Source: Pseudomonas fluorescens (lineage in GTDB: Bacteria; Pseudomonadota; Gammaproteobacteria; Pseudomonadales; Pseudomonadaceae). Taken from it: 64,000 nt of DNA. Both the position numbers and the translations under genes were made by a program. This document shows, in pieces, positions 17,851 to 26,251 of this stretch. The notes beneath the pieces were generated by a model. It ran no database searches. It was given only the letters and a program-made list of their open reading frames with translations, and was not told where the DNA came from. Numbering within the stretch: the stretch's first letter is position 1; every line of letters begins with the position of its first letter. The DNA is taken from contig NZ_CABVHJ010000021.1 of assembly GCF_902497745.1 (NCBI RefSeq), positions 62,001-126,000 of the forward strand. The letters are read 5' to 3'.

Positions 17851-18353
17851 TTGAGTATCCGCAAAGAAGGGCTGCTGATTTCGCCGTCGCTGAGCTGGCG
17901 CAAGGCCTGGCGGGCGCGGGACAGGCGCGACATCACGGTGCCGATCGGGGCGTCGAGAATCTCGGCGACCTCTTTATAGGAAAGGCCTTCCACCGAGACC
18001 ATCAGCAGCAGGGCGCGCTGTTCGGTGGGCAGGCGGTCGAAGGCTTGCAGGGTCGACTGGGCGATGACGGTGCGCTCGACCGAGGGCTCGGCGTCGTCGC
18101 GACCGGTGAAGAATTCGAGCATGCGCGCATAGCGTCGGGAGCGACGATGGGCGTCGAGAAACTGCCGATAGAGGATCGCAAACAGCCAGGCACGCAAGTC
18201 GCCGTCGGCGCGTTTATCGCCCCAACTCGACAGGGCCCGCTCTAGGCTGGCCTGCACCAGATCGTCGGCGCTGCTGCTGTTGCGTGTCAGTGACACGGCA
18301 AAGCGGCGCAATCTGGGAATGATTTCTCTCAACTGTTCGTCGAATTCGCTCAT
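17847..18353 (-). CDS. ECF-type RNA polymerase sigma factor
   Basis: A 168-residue sigma-70 group 4 factor. Region 2 is at about 10-80 (DDLVQASLERAL, then LRAWLFAILYRQFLDAHRR) and region 4 at about 105-160 (LPTEQRALLLMVSVEGLSYKEVAEILDAPIGTVMSRLSRAR). It is encoded just upstream of its anti-sigma with overlapping codons. Its gene is divergent from a catalase-like peroxidase and cytochrome b561, and both promoters carry the same ECF-like elements, so it likely drives itself and those genes. This arrangement is known among proteobacterial ECF factors. Confidence 0.92.
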   Translation of the reverse strand: MSEFDEQLREIIPRLRRFAVSLTRNSSSADDLVQASLERALSSWGDKRADGDLRAWLFAILYRQFLDAHRRSRRYARMLEFFTGRDDAEPSVERTVIAQSTLQAFDRLPTEQRALLLMVSVEGLSYKEVAEILDAPIGTVMSRLSRARQALRQLSDGEISSPSLRILK

Positions 18354-18386
18354 GAAATTCTGCTAGTCACTACGCTGTGGACTAGG

Positions 18387-18413
18387 GAGACGTCCGTCGT
18401 TGGAGGTTATTCC
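18387..18413 (-). promoter_or_regulatory. ECF-like promoter of the sigma/anti-sigma operon
   Basis: On the minus strand GGAATAA (18407-18413), a 14-base spacer, then CGTCTC (18387-18392). This predicts a transcript start near 18380, about 27 bases before the sigma start codon. Confidence 0.7.
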
Positions 18414-18441
18414 ACGTTCGGAAAAATAAATACCGAGGCGT

Positions 18442-18468
18442 GGAATAAACCCGGACGAGGCGCGTCTT
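18442..18468 (+). promoter_or_regulatory. ECF-like promoter of the peroxidase operon
   Basis: GGAATAA (18442-18448), a 14-base spacer, then CGTCTT (18463-18468). It is the mirror of the sigma promoter on the other strand and predicts a start near 18475. Confidence 0.7.
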
Positions 18469-18510
18469 GCTGATTCTTCCTACTTGTGGCCGATGGCCCT
18501 GGAGTTTTTC

Positions 18511-19617
18511 ATGGTTGATCGTTCATCACCCGATTCTGCACCGCCCGGCGGCCCACAGCGCCCGCCACTGAGTGCGGCGAGCCTGGTTCTGCGTCTGGGC
18601 GGCATTGCTGTGGTAGTCGCCGCGGTGGCCGGGGCGTTTGCCTACGTTCACGGTAACTTTGACCCACAACGCCTGACGCCAAAAGCGCTGGTCGATGTGC
18701 TGGAGAAGAACAACGGCGTACACCCCGGTTTTCGCCGTAACCACGCCAAGGGCGTGTGCGTGATCGGGCATTTCGAGAGCAGTGGTGAGGCTCGGGTGTT
18801 TTCGACCGCGCAGGTGTTCAACGAGCCGCAGACTCCGGTGGTCGGGCGTTTCGCGCTGCCGGCGGGCAATCCGTATGCACCGGACAGCAGCGTGCCGATT
18901 CGCAGTCTGGCGTTGCGTTTCACCCAGGCCAACGGGCAGCAATGGCGCACCGGGATGAACAGCATGCCAGTGTTTCCGGTCGGTACGCCTGAGGCGTTTT
19001 ATCAATTGCAGCAGGCACAGTCGCCGGATCCAGCCACGGGTAAACCTGATCCGAGCAAGGTCCCGGCATTCTTTGCCTCGCACCCGGAAGCCGTGCCGTT
19101 TCTGACCTGGGTGAAAACCGCCAAACCCTCGGCCAGTTACGCCACCGAAACCTACAACAGCGTCAACGCGTTTTATCTGGTCGACGCCAGTGGCAAAAAG
19201 CAGGCCGTGCGCTGGAGCATGACGCCGTTGGCGCGCGATGCTGCGGGCGCCACCGCGCCTGAGGGTGGCGATTTTCTTGAGAAGGATCTGGTGCAACGTT
19301 TGGCCTCAGCGCCGCTGCGCTTTCAGTTGAACATCACCCTGGCCAATCCTGAGGATCCGGTGAATGACGCCAGCAAGACTTGGCCTGAGGGGCGCAAAGT
19401 ATTGAACGCTGGCACGCTGGTGCTGGAAAAAACCCAGCCACAACTGAGTGGCGAATGCCGTGATATCAACTACGACCCGCTGGTGCTACCGGCCGGGATT
19501 CAAGGTTCCGACGACCCGTTGCTCGCGGCCCGTTCCGCCGGTTACGCCGATTCCTATCTGCGTCGCACCAGCGAAGTCAGCCAGTTGCCCGCCGCCAAAC
19601 AGGAGGCTCGTCCATGA
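18511..19617 (+). CDS. Catalase-family peroxidase (SrpA-like), membrane anchored
   Basis: A 368-residue haem protein of the small-catalase (SrpA) family. One N-terminal hydrophobic helix at about 28-48 (LRLGGIAVVVAAVAGAFAYV) anchors or exports it; the catalase core follows, with GVHPGFRRNHAKGVCVIGHFE near 70-90, which contains the distal-side histidine region (RRNHAKG). ATG 18511 is chosen since GGAG lies six bases before it. It overlaps cytochrome b561 by four bases. Peroxide or organic peroxide removal in the periplasm, fed by cytochrome b561, is a reasonable inference. Confidence 0.85.
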   Translation: MVDRSSPDSAPPGGPQRPPLSAASLVLRLGGIAVVVAAVAGAFAYVHGNFDPQRLTPKALVDVLEKNNGVHPGFRRNHAKGVCVIGHFESSGEARVFSTAQVFNEPQTPVVGRFALPAGNPYAPDSSVPIRSLALRFTQANGQQWRTGMNSMPVFPVGTPEAFYQLQQAQSPDPATGKPDPSKVPAFFASHPEAVPFLTWVKTAKPSASYATETYNSVNAFYLVDASGKKQAVRWSMTPLARDAAGATAPEGGDFLEKDLVQRLASAPLRFQLNITLANPEDPVNDASKTWPEGRKVLNAGTLVLEKTQPQLSGECRDINYDPLVLPAGIQGSDDPLLAARSAGYADSYLRRTSEVSQLPAAKQEARP

Positions 19618-20159
19618 GAACTCAACCGACGCATTTCGCCCTGTTGGCGCGACTGCTGCATTGGCTGATGGCGCTGATGATCATTGCCATGCTGTTTATT
19701 GGAGCCGGCATGGTCACTTCGGTTTCCGAGCGGCATGAATGGCTGATCCATCTGCACAAACCGCTGGGTATCGCGATTCTGGCACTGGTGATTGTGCGTT
19801 TGCTGGTGCGGCTCACCACGCGCCAGCCACCGTTGCCCGCGGATCTGCCAGGCTGGCAAGTGCTGGCGGCGAAGGCTTCACATCTGTTGTTGTACGCGTT
19901 GATGCTGGTGTTGCCGTTGCTGGGCTGGGCGATGATCAGCGCTTCGGGTGAGCCGGTCATGCTCAGCACAACGCTGCAGTTGCCGGCGATCGTTCCGGCC
20001 GATGCGCAGTTGTTCGCGTTTTTGCGTAAGGCTCACGGGTATCTGGCCTATCTGCTGTTTTTGACGGTGTTGCTGCACTTGGCGGCGGCGCTGTTTCATG
20101 GCTGGATCCGCCGCGACGAGGTGCTCAACAGCATGTTGCGCGGTCGCGATCGCGGCTAA
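19614..20159 (+). CDS. Cytochrome b561-family membrane protein
   Basis: A 181-residue protein with four transmembrane helices (around 12-35, 47-65, 85-110, 140-165). Histidines positioned for two b haems are in the first helix (LLHWLMALMI), HLHKPLG, SHLLLYALM and AHGYLAYLLFLTVLLHL. Such proteins pass electrons from the quinone pool to periplasmic acceptors. Start codon overlaps the peroxidase stop (ATGA), and stop overlaps the end of the convergent MFS gene by four bases. Confidence 0.9.
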   Translation: MRTQPTHFALLARLLHWLMALMIIAMLFIGAGMVTSVSERHEWLIHLHKPLGIAILALVIVRLLVRLTTRQPPLPADLPGWQVLAAKASHLLLYALMLVLPLLGWAMISASGEPVMLSTTLQLPAIVPADAQLFAFLRKAHGYLAYLLFLTVLLHLAAALFHGWIRRDEVLNSMLRGRDRG

Positions 20160-21349
20160 CCCGTTTGCGTGGCGCATCGTGCCGGTGCGCCGCTTTTCAG
20201 GGTCAGCCACCAGTACGCCAGCGCCACGGCGTTGATGCCGGCGCCGAGCAGGCACACGCCGATCCAGCCGGCCCACGCATACATCGCGGTCGAGCCGATT
20301 GAGCCGAGCGCGCTGCCGATCGAGTAGAACAGCATGTAACCGGCGGTGAGGCGGCTTTGCGCTTCTGGGCACACACTGTAGATCATGCTCTGGCTGGTGA
20401 CGTGTACGGCTTGCAGACCCAAATCGAGGGTGATCACCCCCAGCAGTAATGCCCACAACGAGGATTGGGTGAGGGCGATCGGCAACCAGGAGGCGAGCAT
20501 CAGCAATAGCGAAAGACCACTGACCCATTGGCCGAGGCCGCGATCCGCCAGATGCCCGGCCCGTGCGGCGGCCAGCGCACCCGCTGCGCCGGCCAGTCCG
20601 AACAGACCAATTTCACTGTGCGACAGGGACAGCGGCGGCGCGGCCAGTGGCAACACCATCGGCGTCCACAACACCATCGCGCTGGCGAAGGTCAGCAGGG
20701 CGAGGAATGCGCGTTGACGCAGCACCGGTTCTTCTTTGAACAGACTGAATACCGAGGCGATCAGTGCGATGTAGCCAGTCGCCGGTTGTGGAGATTCGTG
20801 CTTGGGCAGGACGCGAAACAGCAGCAACGCCATCAACAGTGTCAGCCCTGCTGACAGAAAGTAGATTGCACGCCAGCCGGCCAGATCGGCCATGCCGCCG
20901 GCGACTGTGCGAGCCAGCAAAATGCCGACGACGATGCCGCTGGTCACCACACCGACCACGCGCCCGCGTTGTGTCGGGATCGCCAGTGTGGCGGCGTAAG
21001 CCACCAGCACCTGCGTCACCACGGCGAGCAGCCCCGTCAACGTCATGCCGAGCAGCAGCCAGACACTGCTGGGCGCCAGCGCGATCATCAATAAGGACGC
21101 TGCTGACAGCAAGGTTTGAGTGACGATCAATCGGCGTCGATTGAGCAGATCGCCGAGGGGCACCAGCAACACCAGACCGATGCCGTAACCGATTTGCGTC
21201 AGGGTGATGACGATGCCGATAGTCGCCGGCGACATTGCAAACGCCTCGGCCATGGCGTCCAGCAATGGCTGGGCGTAATACACGTTACCCACGGCCAGAC
21301 CACAGGCCACAGAGAACAGCAAAACGGCGCTGCTTTTAAGAGGTTTCAT
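20156..21349 (-). CDS. MFS exporter (AraJ/YgaY-like DHA1 type)
   Basis: A 397-residue transporter with about 12 transmembrane segments. It carries the motif A-like LVPLGDLLNRRRLIV in the first cytoplasmic loop (around 70-85), typical of the DHA1 drug/sugar efflux group. The start at 21349 is preferred over two upstream in-frame ATGs because AAGGA is eight bases before it. Substrate cannot be judged. It ends tail-to-tail, with a four-base overlap, against the cytochrome gene. Confidence 0.85.
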   Translation of the reverse strand: MKPLKSSAVLLFSVACGLAVGNVYYAQPLLDAMAEAFAMSPATIGIVITLTQIGYGIGLVLLVPLGDLLNRRRLIVTQTLLSAASLLMIALAPSSVWLLLGMTLTGLLAVVTQVLVAYAATLAIPTQRGRVVGVVTSGIVVGILLARTVAGGMADLAGWRAIYFLSAGLTLLMALLLFRVLPKHESPQPATGYIALIASVFSLFKEEPVLRQRAFLALLTFASAMVLWTPMVLPLAAPPLSLSHSEIGLFGLAGAAGALAAARAGHLADRGLGQWVSGLSLLLMLASWLPIALTQSSLWALLLGVITLDLGLQAVHVTSQSMIYSVCPEAQSRLTAGYMLFYSIGSALGSIGSTAMYAWAGWIGVCLLGAGINAVALAYWWLTLKSGAPARCATQTG

Positions 21350-21450
21350 ATCCCGCATCCTTTTAGGTTTCAAAATAAAACCTTGATCACAGTATTGATT
21401 CAGGTTTTATTTTGCAACCCGCTTGCGCGAAAGCACGAATGGCAGAAAGC

Positions 21451-21479
21451 AAAAGATCGCAGACAAGCTGCGATCTTTT
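21451..21479. repeat. Single REP-like hairpin, AAAAGATCGCAG type
   Basis: Arms AAAAGATCGCAG and CTGCGATCTTTT around a five-base loop: the inner core of the second REP family seen at 16987. It sits between the MFS promoter and the end of the carboxypeptidase gene and may act as its terminator. Confidence 0.7.
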
Positions 21480-21497
21480 GAGGGACGGAGGAGGGGA

Positions 21498-22649
21498 TCA
21501 GCGCAGGGTATCAACCATGTCAGCAATGGTGGTCAGCACGTCTTTGCCCAGCTGTTTTGAGCGTTTGCCCGACCAGCCGGTTTCCTTGTCGGGATGGTCG
21601 TCGTGATCCTTGAACGGCATTTCCAGGGTCAACGACAGGCAGTCGTATTTCTGGCCGACGCTGTTGCACGCCAAAGTCATGTTGGCCTGACCCGGTTCGT
21701 CGCGGGTGTAGCCGTACTTGGTCTGGAAGTCTTTGGTGGTGTGTTTCAGGTGATTGCGGAAGTGCTCTTCGAGCTTCTCGATGCGCGGCGTGTAGCCCGG
21801 ATTGCCTTCGCAACCTGCGGTGAATACGTGAGGAATGGTTTCATCGCCATGGGCGTCCAGGAATAGATCGACGCCATACTTTTCCATTTGCTGCTGGACG
21901 AAAAGCACTTCAGGACTGATCTCTTGGCTGGCGTTCTGCCAGGCGCGGTTCAAATCCTGACCCATGGCGTTGGTGCGCAGGTGACCGTGGAACGCGCCGT
22001 CCGGATTCATGTTCGGCACCAGGTACAAATCAGCGCTGGCGAGCAGTTTGTTCAGCACGGGATCGTCGTGTCTTTCCAGGCGTTCGATGACGCCTTCCAT
22101 GAACCACTCGGCCATGTGCTCGCCCGGATGCTGTTGAGCAATGATCCAGATTTTGCGCTGGCCTTCGGCGCCGGTGCCTTTGCGCAGCAACTGAATGTCG
22201 CGACCTTCGACGCTTTTACCGGTTGCCAGCAGTTCGGTGCCAGCCTTGCTCAGGGCCTGATCGATCAGCCAGTCGTGACGGCCACGGCTGTAGGGTTCGA
22301 AGTAGGCGAACCAGGCGTGGGTCTGGGTGGCTTCGAGGCAGAAACGCAGACAGTCGCCTTCGAAAATGGTCGGCACGCGGAACCAGTTGACATGATCGTA
22401 GGACGCTACCGCCTGATAACCCGGCCAGCCCTTGCTGTACGTGGATTGGCTGGCGTTGTTCAGGCGGAACCAGTGTTCCTGGCCGACGTGCAGACCGCTG
22501 GCCTTGAAGTGGAACCACTGAAAATGGGCGCTGCGGGTATCCGGGCGAATGGCCAGAACCGGATTGAGCGGATTGCTGATGTCGATGACTTGGATGTTGC
22601 CGCTGTCGAAGTTGGCACTGATGTCGAACGAGGATTTGGCCACGGTCAT
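21498..22649 (-). CDS. M14-family zinc carboxypeptidase, cytosolic type
   Basis: A 383-residue protein. An N-terminal beta domain (about 1-125) precedes the metallocarboxypeptidase domain. Zinc ligands are H174 and E177 (QQHPGEHMAEW) and H267 (FLDAHGDE). Substrate residues are in NPDG (215-218) and DLNRAW (232-237), and the catalytic glutamate is E343 (LTLEMPF). No signal peptide is seen. The beta domain plus HPGE wording is that of the cytosolic carboxypeptidase (AGTPBP1/CCP-like) branch, which in eukaryotes removes glutamates from tubulin; bacterial substrates are largely unknown. It stands alone. Confidence 0.9.
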   Translation of the reverse strand: MTVAKSSFDISANFDSGNIQVIDISNPLNPVLAIRPDTRSAHFQWFHFKASGLHVGQEHWFRLNNASQSTYSKGWPGYQAVASYDHVNWFRVPTIFEGDCLRFCLEATQTHAWFAYFEPYSRGRHDWLIDQALSKAGTELLATGKSVEGRDIQLLRKGTGAEGQRKIWIIAQQHPGEHMAEWFMEGVIERLERHDDPVLNKLLASADLYLVPNMNPDGAFHGHLRTNAMGQDLNRAWQNASQEISPEVLFVQQQMEKYGVDLFLDAHGDETIPHVFTAGCEGNPGYTPRIEKLEEHFRNHLKHTTKDFQTKYGYTRDEPGQANMTLACNSVGQKYDCLSLTLEMPFKDHDDHPDKETGWSGKRSKQLGKDVLTTIADMVDTLR

Positions 22650-22925
22650 AATCGATTCCTGAATATGATTTTTATGGCCGTTACTTTACACGCAGGCAGG
22701 TCTGAAACCGAGGGGAATTGCGGGGTGTAGCGGGGGGCGTCCTCCATGACGCGGATGCAGCTTAGAGAGTGTGCGATTGATTCTCAAGTGCTAATTGTCA
22801 TTAGTTTGCCCCAATGTGGCCGGGCTCGGCTTGCCAAGCGATATTCTTTTGATATTATCCGCGCCACCGAATTGGCAACACCTAAAGACTTCATTAGCCT
22901 GAAGCCACAAGCCCGAAAAACGGGC
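22650..22925. other. Gene-free stretch left of prrF
   Basis: No convincing gene. It holds the carboxypeptidase leader, an imperfect CTAATTGTCATTAG palindrome near 22792 and a small GCCCG-A5-CGGGC hairpin near 22911-22925 directly after the prrF terminator, possibly a second-stage terminator. Confidence 0.4.
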
Positions 22926-22954
22926 AAAAAAAAGACCCGGCAAAAAGCCGGGTC
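22926..22954 (-). terminator. Rho-independent terminator of prrF
   Basis: Perfect 8-bp stem GACCCGGC/GCCGGGTC (22934-22941 and 22947-22954) with a five-base loop, followed on the minus strand by eight T. Confidence 0.92.
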
Positions 22955-23039
22955 AAAAACCGTGATTAGCCTGATGAGGAGATAGTCCAGAAGACCGACC
23001 TAAGGTCTCTGGTCCATCGACTGATCTCGCGACCAGCTG
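22926..23039 (-). ncRNA. prrF: PrrF-class iron-responsive small RNA
   Basis: On the minus strand a transcript of about 114 bases would begin near 23039 (GCAGCTGGTCGCGAGATCAG), contain ATCTCCTCATCAGGCTAAT, which I recognise as the conserved PrrF antisense core, and end in a strong terminator (GACCCGGC, five-base loop, GCCGGGTC, then eight U). The promoter overlaps a Fur box. PrrF RNAs are made when iron is scarce and with Hfq block mRNAs for iron-rich proteins such as SodB and aconitase. In fluorescens-group genomes the two prrF genes are usually unlinked, which fits the single copy here. Confidence 0.9.
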
Positions 23040-23041
23040 CA

Positions 23042-23060
23042 TGCAATAATAATCATTATC
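23042..23060 (-). promoter_or_regulatory. Fur box over the prrF promoter
   Basis: GATAATGATTATTATTGCA on the minus strand closely matches the Fur consensus GATAATGATAATCATTATC in its left part. It overlaps a TATTAT -10 (23046-23051), 16 bases from a TTGACT -35 (23068-23073). Confidence 0.85.
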
Positions 23061-23129
23061 ATTTGCAAGTCAAATGTTTTTATCTCCGCGATTGGAAAAT
23101 TCTTTCCTGTCCGTCCGTTGTCCCGTTGT

Positions 23130-23468
23130 TCAAGCTTCATCGCCATCGAGCGAATGGTCGACCATTGCCCGCGCCATATCCACCATGTGCACCACTGAAA
23201 ACGCCAGATCGCGACTCGCGCCTTGCAGGTTTTCCGCTGCCTTGAACGCTGTGGCTGCGGCACAGCGCAACAGATCCGAGGCGTGCACCAGGGCTTCTTC
23301 GCCGCTCAGATGGCGCCTGACATCGAAAAATCGTTCGTCGACCTCGGGTTCTGAAACAGCTGGTTTCAAGTAATAGTCCAATGCTCGCTGCGCCGCCGCA
23401 TTGCCCTGAGGCGAAGTGAAGGTGGTGTCCATTTGCAGATCGGGCAAGTCTTTGCTGCTGATATTCAT
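23130..23468 (-). CDS. Small DUF6124-like conserved protein
   Basis: A 112-residue soluble, mostly helical protein. The middle (NAAAQRALDYYLKPAV) and the rest (ALVHASDLLRCAAATAFKAAEN) match a small family widespread in Pseudomonas and usually annotated as DUF6124 or DUF3077. No function is known. AGGAG lies 12 bases before the start. It is divergent from the repressor gene at 23599, which may control it. Confidence 0.75.
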   Translation of the reverse strand: MNISSKDLPDLQMDTTFTSPQGNAAAQRALDYYLKPAVSEPEVDERFFDVRRHLSGEEALVHASDLLRCAAATAFKAAENLQGASRDLAFSVVHMVDMARAMVDHSLDGDEA

Positions 23469-23598
23469 GATGAAGAGGCACTCCTTGGTCGATTGAAAAT
23501 CCGTGCTTGCAGAATAGTACTCTGCGTAGTTGTGACCAGAATTTAAATACTACAATATGTGTTTTGTCGGCCGAAGGCGTCCACGTAAGGTGCTGCAC

Positions 23599-24258
23599 AT
23601 GGATAAATGGATTGAGTTGGTCAAGGCCAAGATGAGTGAACTCAAAATCACTCAAACAGAGCTCGGAGAGCGCGTCGGCATGTCCCAGGGCGGGATCGGC
23701 CATTGGCTGAACAAGCGTCGCGAACCCGGCATCACGCAAATGAATCGCGTGCTGCAAGCGCTGGGCATGGATTTTCTGGAAGTGGTGCTGGTGATCCGGG
23801 AACCGCAAATAACACCTGACGACGACATGCCGCTGGCGCAGAAGTACAACCCGTATTTCCGTTACCCGGTCAGTGATTGGCAGACGACCTGCGAGGTACG
23901 CGAGAGCGACGCTACTTCCTACGCCAGGCCGTCAGGCAAACAGCGCTTCGAACTGACGGATTATCACGCGCGTGGGCCGGCGTTCTGGTTGACGGTGACG
24001 GGGGATTCGATGACCGCGCCCAGTGGCCAGAGCATCGCCGAAGGCATGCTGATTCTGGTCGATCCGGCAGCGGAGGCGGTGCCCGGCAAACTGGTAATCG
24101 CCCAATGGCCCGACAGCCCTGAAGCGATTTTTCGCAAGCTTGACGAAGAGGGCGGCCAGCGTTACCTGGTACCGCTCAATCCGACGTGGCCGAAAGCCCT
24201 GCTGACCGATGAGTGTCGAATCATCGGTGTTGTGGTTCAGGCAACGGCGCGTTACTAG
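23599..24258 (+). CDS. PrtR/CI-like repressor with S24 (LexA-type) domain
   Basis: A 219-residue regulator. The N-terminal HTH_3 domain is at about 5-60 (QTELGERVGMSQGGIGHWLNKR). The C-terminal S24 fold has the nucleophile region VTGDSMTAPSGQSIAEGMLILVD near 134-155. Self-cleaving repressors of this type (PrtR, CI) release pyocin or prophage genes after DNA damage. No pyocin or phage genes are adjacent; only the small gene at 23130 is divergent. ATG 23599 follows AAGG by nine bases. Whether it still cleaves depends on the catalytic lysine, which I could not place with certainty. Confidence 0.85.
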   Translation: MDKWIELVKAKMSELKITQTELGERVGMSQGGIGHWLNKRREPGITQMNRVLQALGMDFLEVVLVIREPQITPDDDMPLAQKYNPYFRYPVSDWQTTCEVRESDATSYARPSGKQRFELTDYHARGPAFWLTVTGDSMTAPSGQSIAEGMLILVDPAAEAVPGKLVIAQWPDSPEAIFRKLDEEGGQRYLVPLNPTWPKALLTDECRIIGVVVQATARY

Positions 24259-24260
24259 TC

Positions 24261-24292
24261 AGATCGATCCTCGCCAGGCGTAGGATCGATCT
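24261..24292. terminator. Bidirectional terminator-like hairpin
   Basis: Stem AGATCGATCCT/AGGATCGATCT (24261-24271 and 24282-24292) around CGCCAGGCGT, itself partly paired. It sits between the convergent repressor and liuD ends. Confidence 0.7.
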
Positions 24293-24298
24293 TCACAT

Positions 24299-26251
24299 TC
24301 ACACTTCTTCCAGTTCAACCAAAGCGCTGCCTTCGCCGACCATTTCGCCTTCCTGGCAATACAGCGCTTTGATCACCCCGGCATGCGGCGCACGGATGCT
24401 GTGCTCCATCTTCATCGCTTCCAGCACCACCAGTTGCGCACCGGCCTCGACCGATTGCCCGGCCTCGACCAGTACGCGGACAATGCTGCCGTTCATGGGC
24501 GCGGTCAGACCGCCCTGATGGCTGTGGCTGGCTTCGACGGCACTGATCGGGTCGTACGTCTCGATGCGCCGCAACTCGCCTTCCCATTGCAGATAGAGCG
24601 CATCGCCCTGGCGAATCGCGCGCAACGTACGACGGACGCCGTCGCGCTCGACGATGAGTGTTTCACCGGACAGTCTGGCGTGATCAGCGGCGTTCAGCGT
24701 CAAGGCGCGATGCTGGCCCTCGCAACTCAAATGCAGGGTGATTTCCGCTGGCAAACCCGCGCGCAAACCACTACTGAACGACCACGGCGAAGCAGGGTCA
24801 TCGTTGCGCGATAGCTGTGGCAAGCTTTGCGCCACCGCTTGAGCCGCCGCGCTCCAGAATGCATCGCTCAACGTGCCCGGAGCTGGCAGCAATTGCTCCT
24901 GATAACGCGGAATGAACCCGGTATCCAGTTCCGCCGCCGCAAACGCCGGATGGGCGATGATCCGCCGCAAAAAGTTGATGTTGGTCTTCAATCCGCCAAT
25001 CGCGAATTCGTCGAGCATGCCCAACAGACGCAGGCGCGCCTGTTCACGATCCTCGCCCCAGGCAATCAACTTGCCGAGCATCGGGTCGTAGAACGGTGAA
25101 ATTTCATCACCTTCTTCGACCCCGCTATCCACCCGGCGCCCTGGCCCTTCGGCCGATTCGCGATACAACGCTAAACGCCCGGTCGCCGGCAGGAAGTCAT
25201 TCGCAGGATCCTCGGCATACAAGCGCACTTCAATCGCATGACCGTTCAACGGCACTTGCGCTTGAGTGATCGGCAGCGCTTCACCACGGGCAACGCGGAT
25301 CTGCCACGCGACAAGGTCCAGACCGGTGATGGCCTCGGTCACTGGATGCTCCACTTGCAGGCGCGTATTCATCTCCATAAAGAAGAACTCACCGCGCGCA
25401 TCCAGCAAAAATTCCACCGTACCGGCGCCGACATAGCCGATTGCTTGCGCCGAACGCACAGCCGCTTCGCCCATCGCCCGACGCAGTTCCGGGGACAGGC
25501 CCGGTGCCGGTGCTTCTTCGACGACTTTCTGATGGCGTCGTTGAATCGAGCAGTCACGCTCGTTGAGGTACAGGCAGTTGCCATGCTGATCGGCGAATAC
25601 CTGGATTTCCACGTGACGCGGCTTGAGCAGGTATTTTTCCACCAGCATCCGCGAATCGCCAAACGATGACTGCGCTTCACGCTGTGCCGAGGCGAGGGCT
25701 TCGGCCAACTGGCTGACGTCCTCGACTACTTTCATGCCTTTGCCGCCACCGCCGGCCGTAGCCTTGAGCAGCACCGGATAACCGATACGCTCGCAAGCAT
25801 CGCGGAAGGTCTCGAGATCCTGCGCTTCACCGTGATAACCCGGCACCAGTGGCACGCCGGCGGTTTCCATCAGCGCTTTGGCGGCGGATTTGCTGCCCAT
25901 GGCATCGATGGCCGAAGCGGGCGGGCCGAGGAAAATCAAACCGGCCGCTTCGATAGCGCGGGCGAAACCGGCGTTTTCCGAGAGAAACCCGTAACCCGGA
26001 TGAATCGCCTGCGCGCCGCTGGCCTTGGCCGCCGCGATCAGTTTGTCGATTTGCAAGTAACTGTCGGCGGCTTTGCTGCCACCGAGATCGACGCGTATGT
26101 CCGCTTCACGGCTGTGTCGCGCTTCGCGGTCGGTGGCGCTGTGCACGGCGACCGTGGTCAGGCCCAAGGCTTTAGCGGTGCGCATTACGCGGCAGGCAAT
26201 TTCGCCACGGTTGGCCACCAGCAGGGTGGTGAGAACAGGTGCGCTCATCAA
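24299..26251 (-). CDS. liuD: Methylcrotonyl-CoA carboxylase, biotin-carrying alpha subunit
   Basis: A 650-residue biotin carboxylase. The N-terminal ATP-grasp unit starts LLVANRGEIACRVMRTAKALG, with the glycine-rich ATP loop KATAGGGGKGMKVV near 165 and MNTRLQVEHPVTE near 290. The C-terminal biotinyl domain has EAMKMEH with biotin lysine K614. With LiuB it adds CO2 to 3-methylcrotonyl-CoA, giving 3-methylglutaconyl-CoA in leucine breakdown. It is the last gene of liuABCD and overlaps liuC by four bases. Confidence 0.95.
   Translation of the reverse strand: MMSAPVLTTLLVANRGEIACRVMRTAKALGLTTVAVHSATDREARHSREADIRVDLGGSKAADSYLQIDKLIAAAKASGAQAIHPGYGFLSENAGFARAIEAAGLIFLGPPASAIDAMGSKSAAKALMETAGVPLVPGYHGEAQDLETFRDACERIGYPVLLKATAGGGGKGMKVVEDVSQLAEALASAQREAQSSFGDSRMLVEKYLLKPRHVEIQVFADQHGNCLYLNERDCSIQRRHQKVVEEAPAPGLSPELRRAMGEAAVRSAQAIGYVGAGTVEFLLDARGEFFFMEMNTRLQVEHPVTEAITGLDLVAWQIRVARGEALPITQAQVPLNGHAIEVRLYAEDPANDFLPATGRLALYRESAEGPGRRVDSGVEEGDEISPFYDPMLGKLIAWGEDREQARLRLLGMLDEFAIGGLKTNINFLRRIIAHPAFAAAELDTGFIPRYQEQLLPAPGTLSDAFWSAAAQAVAQSLPQLSRNDDPASPWSFSSGLRAGLPAEITLHLSCEGQHRALTLNAADHARLSGETLIVERDGVRRTLRAIRQGDALYLQWEGELRRIETYDPISAVEASHSHQGGLTAPMNGSIVRVLVEAGQSVEAGAQLVVLEAMKMEHSIRAPHAGVIKALYCQEGEMVGEGSALVELEEV

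Noticed and set aside
22746..22985. Small plus-strand frame of 79 codons
   Set aside because: It crosses the prrF terminator on the opposite strand, has no ribosome site and a K/R-rich tail produced by the hairpin sequence.
23526..23553. GTAGT/ACTAC arms between the DUF6124-like gene and the repressor
   Set aside because: Only five bases per arm with a long spacer; too weak to call an operator, though the place is right.
23130..24258. Remnant of a pyocin or prophage
   Set aside because: Only the repressor-like gene is present; no structural, lysis or integrase genes and no attachment site.
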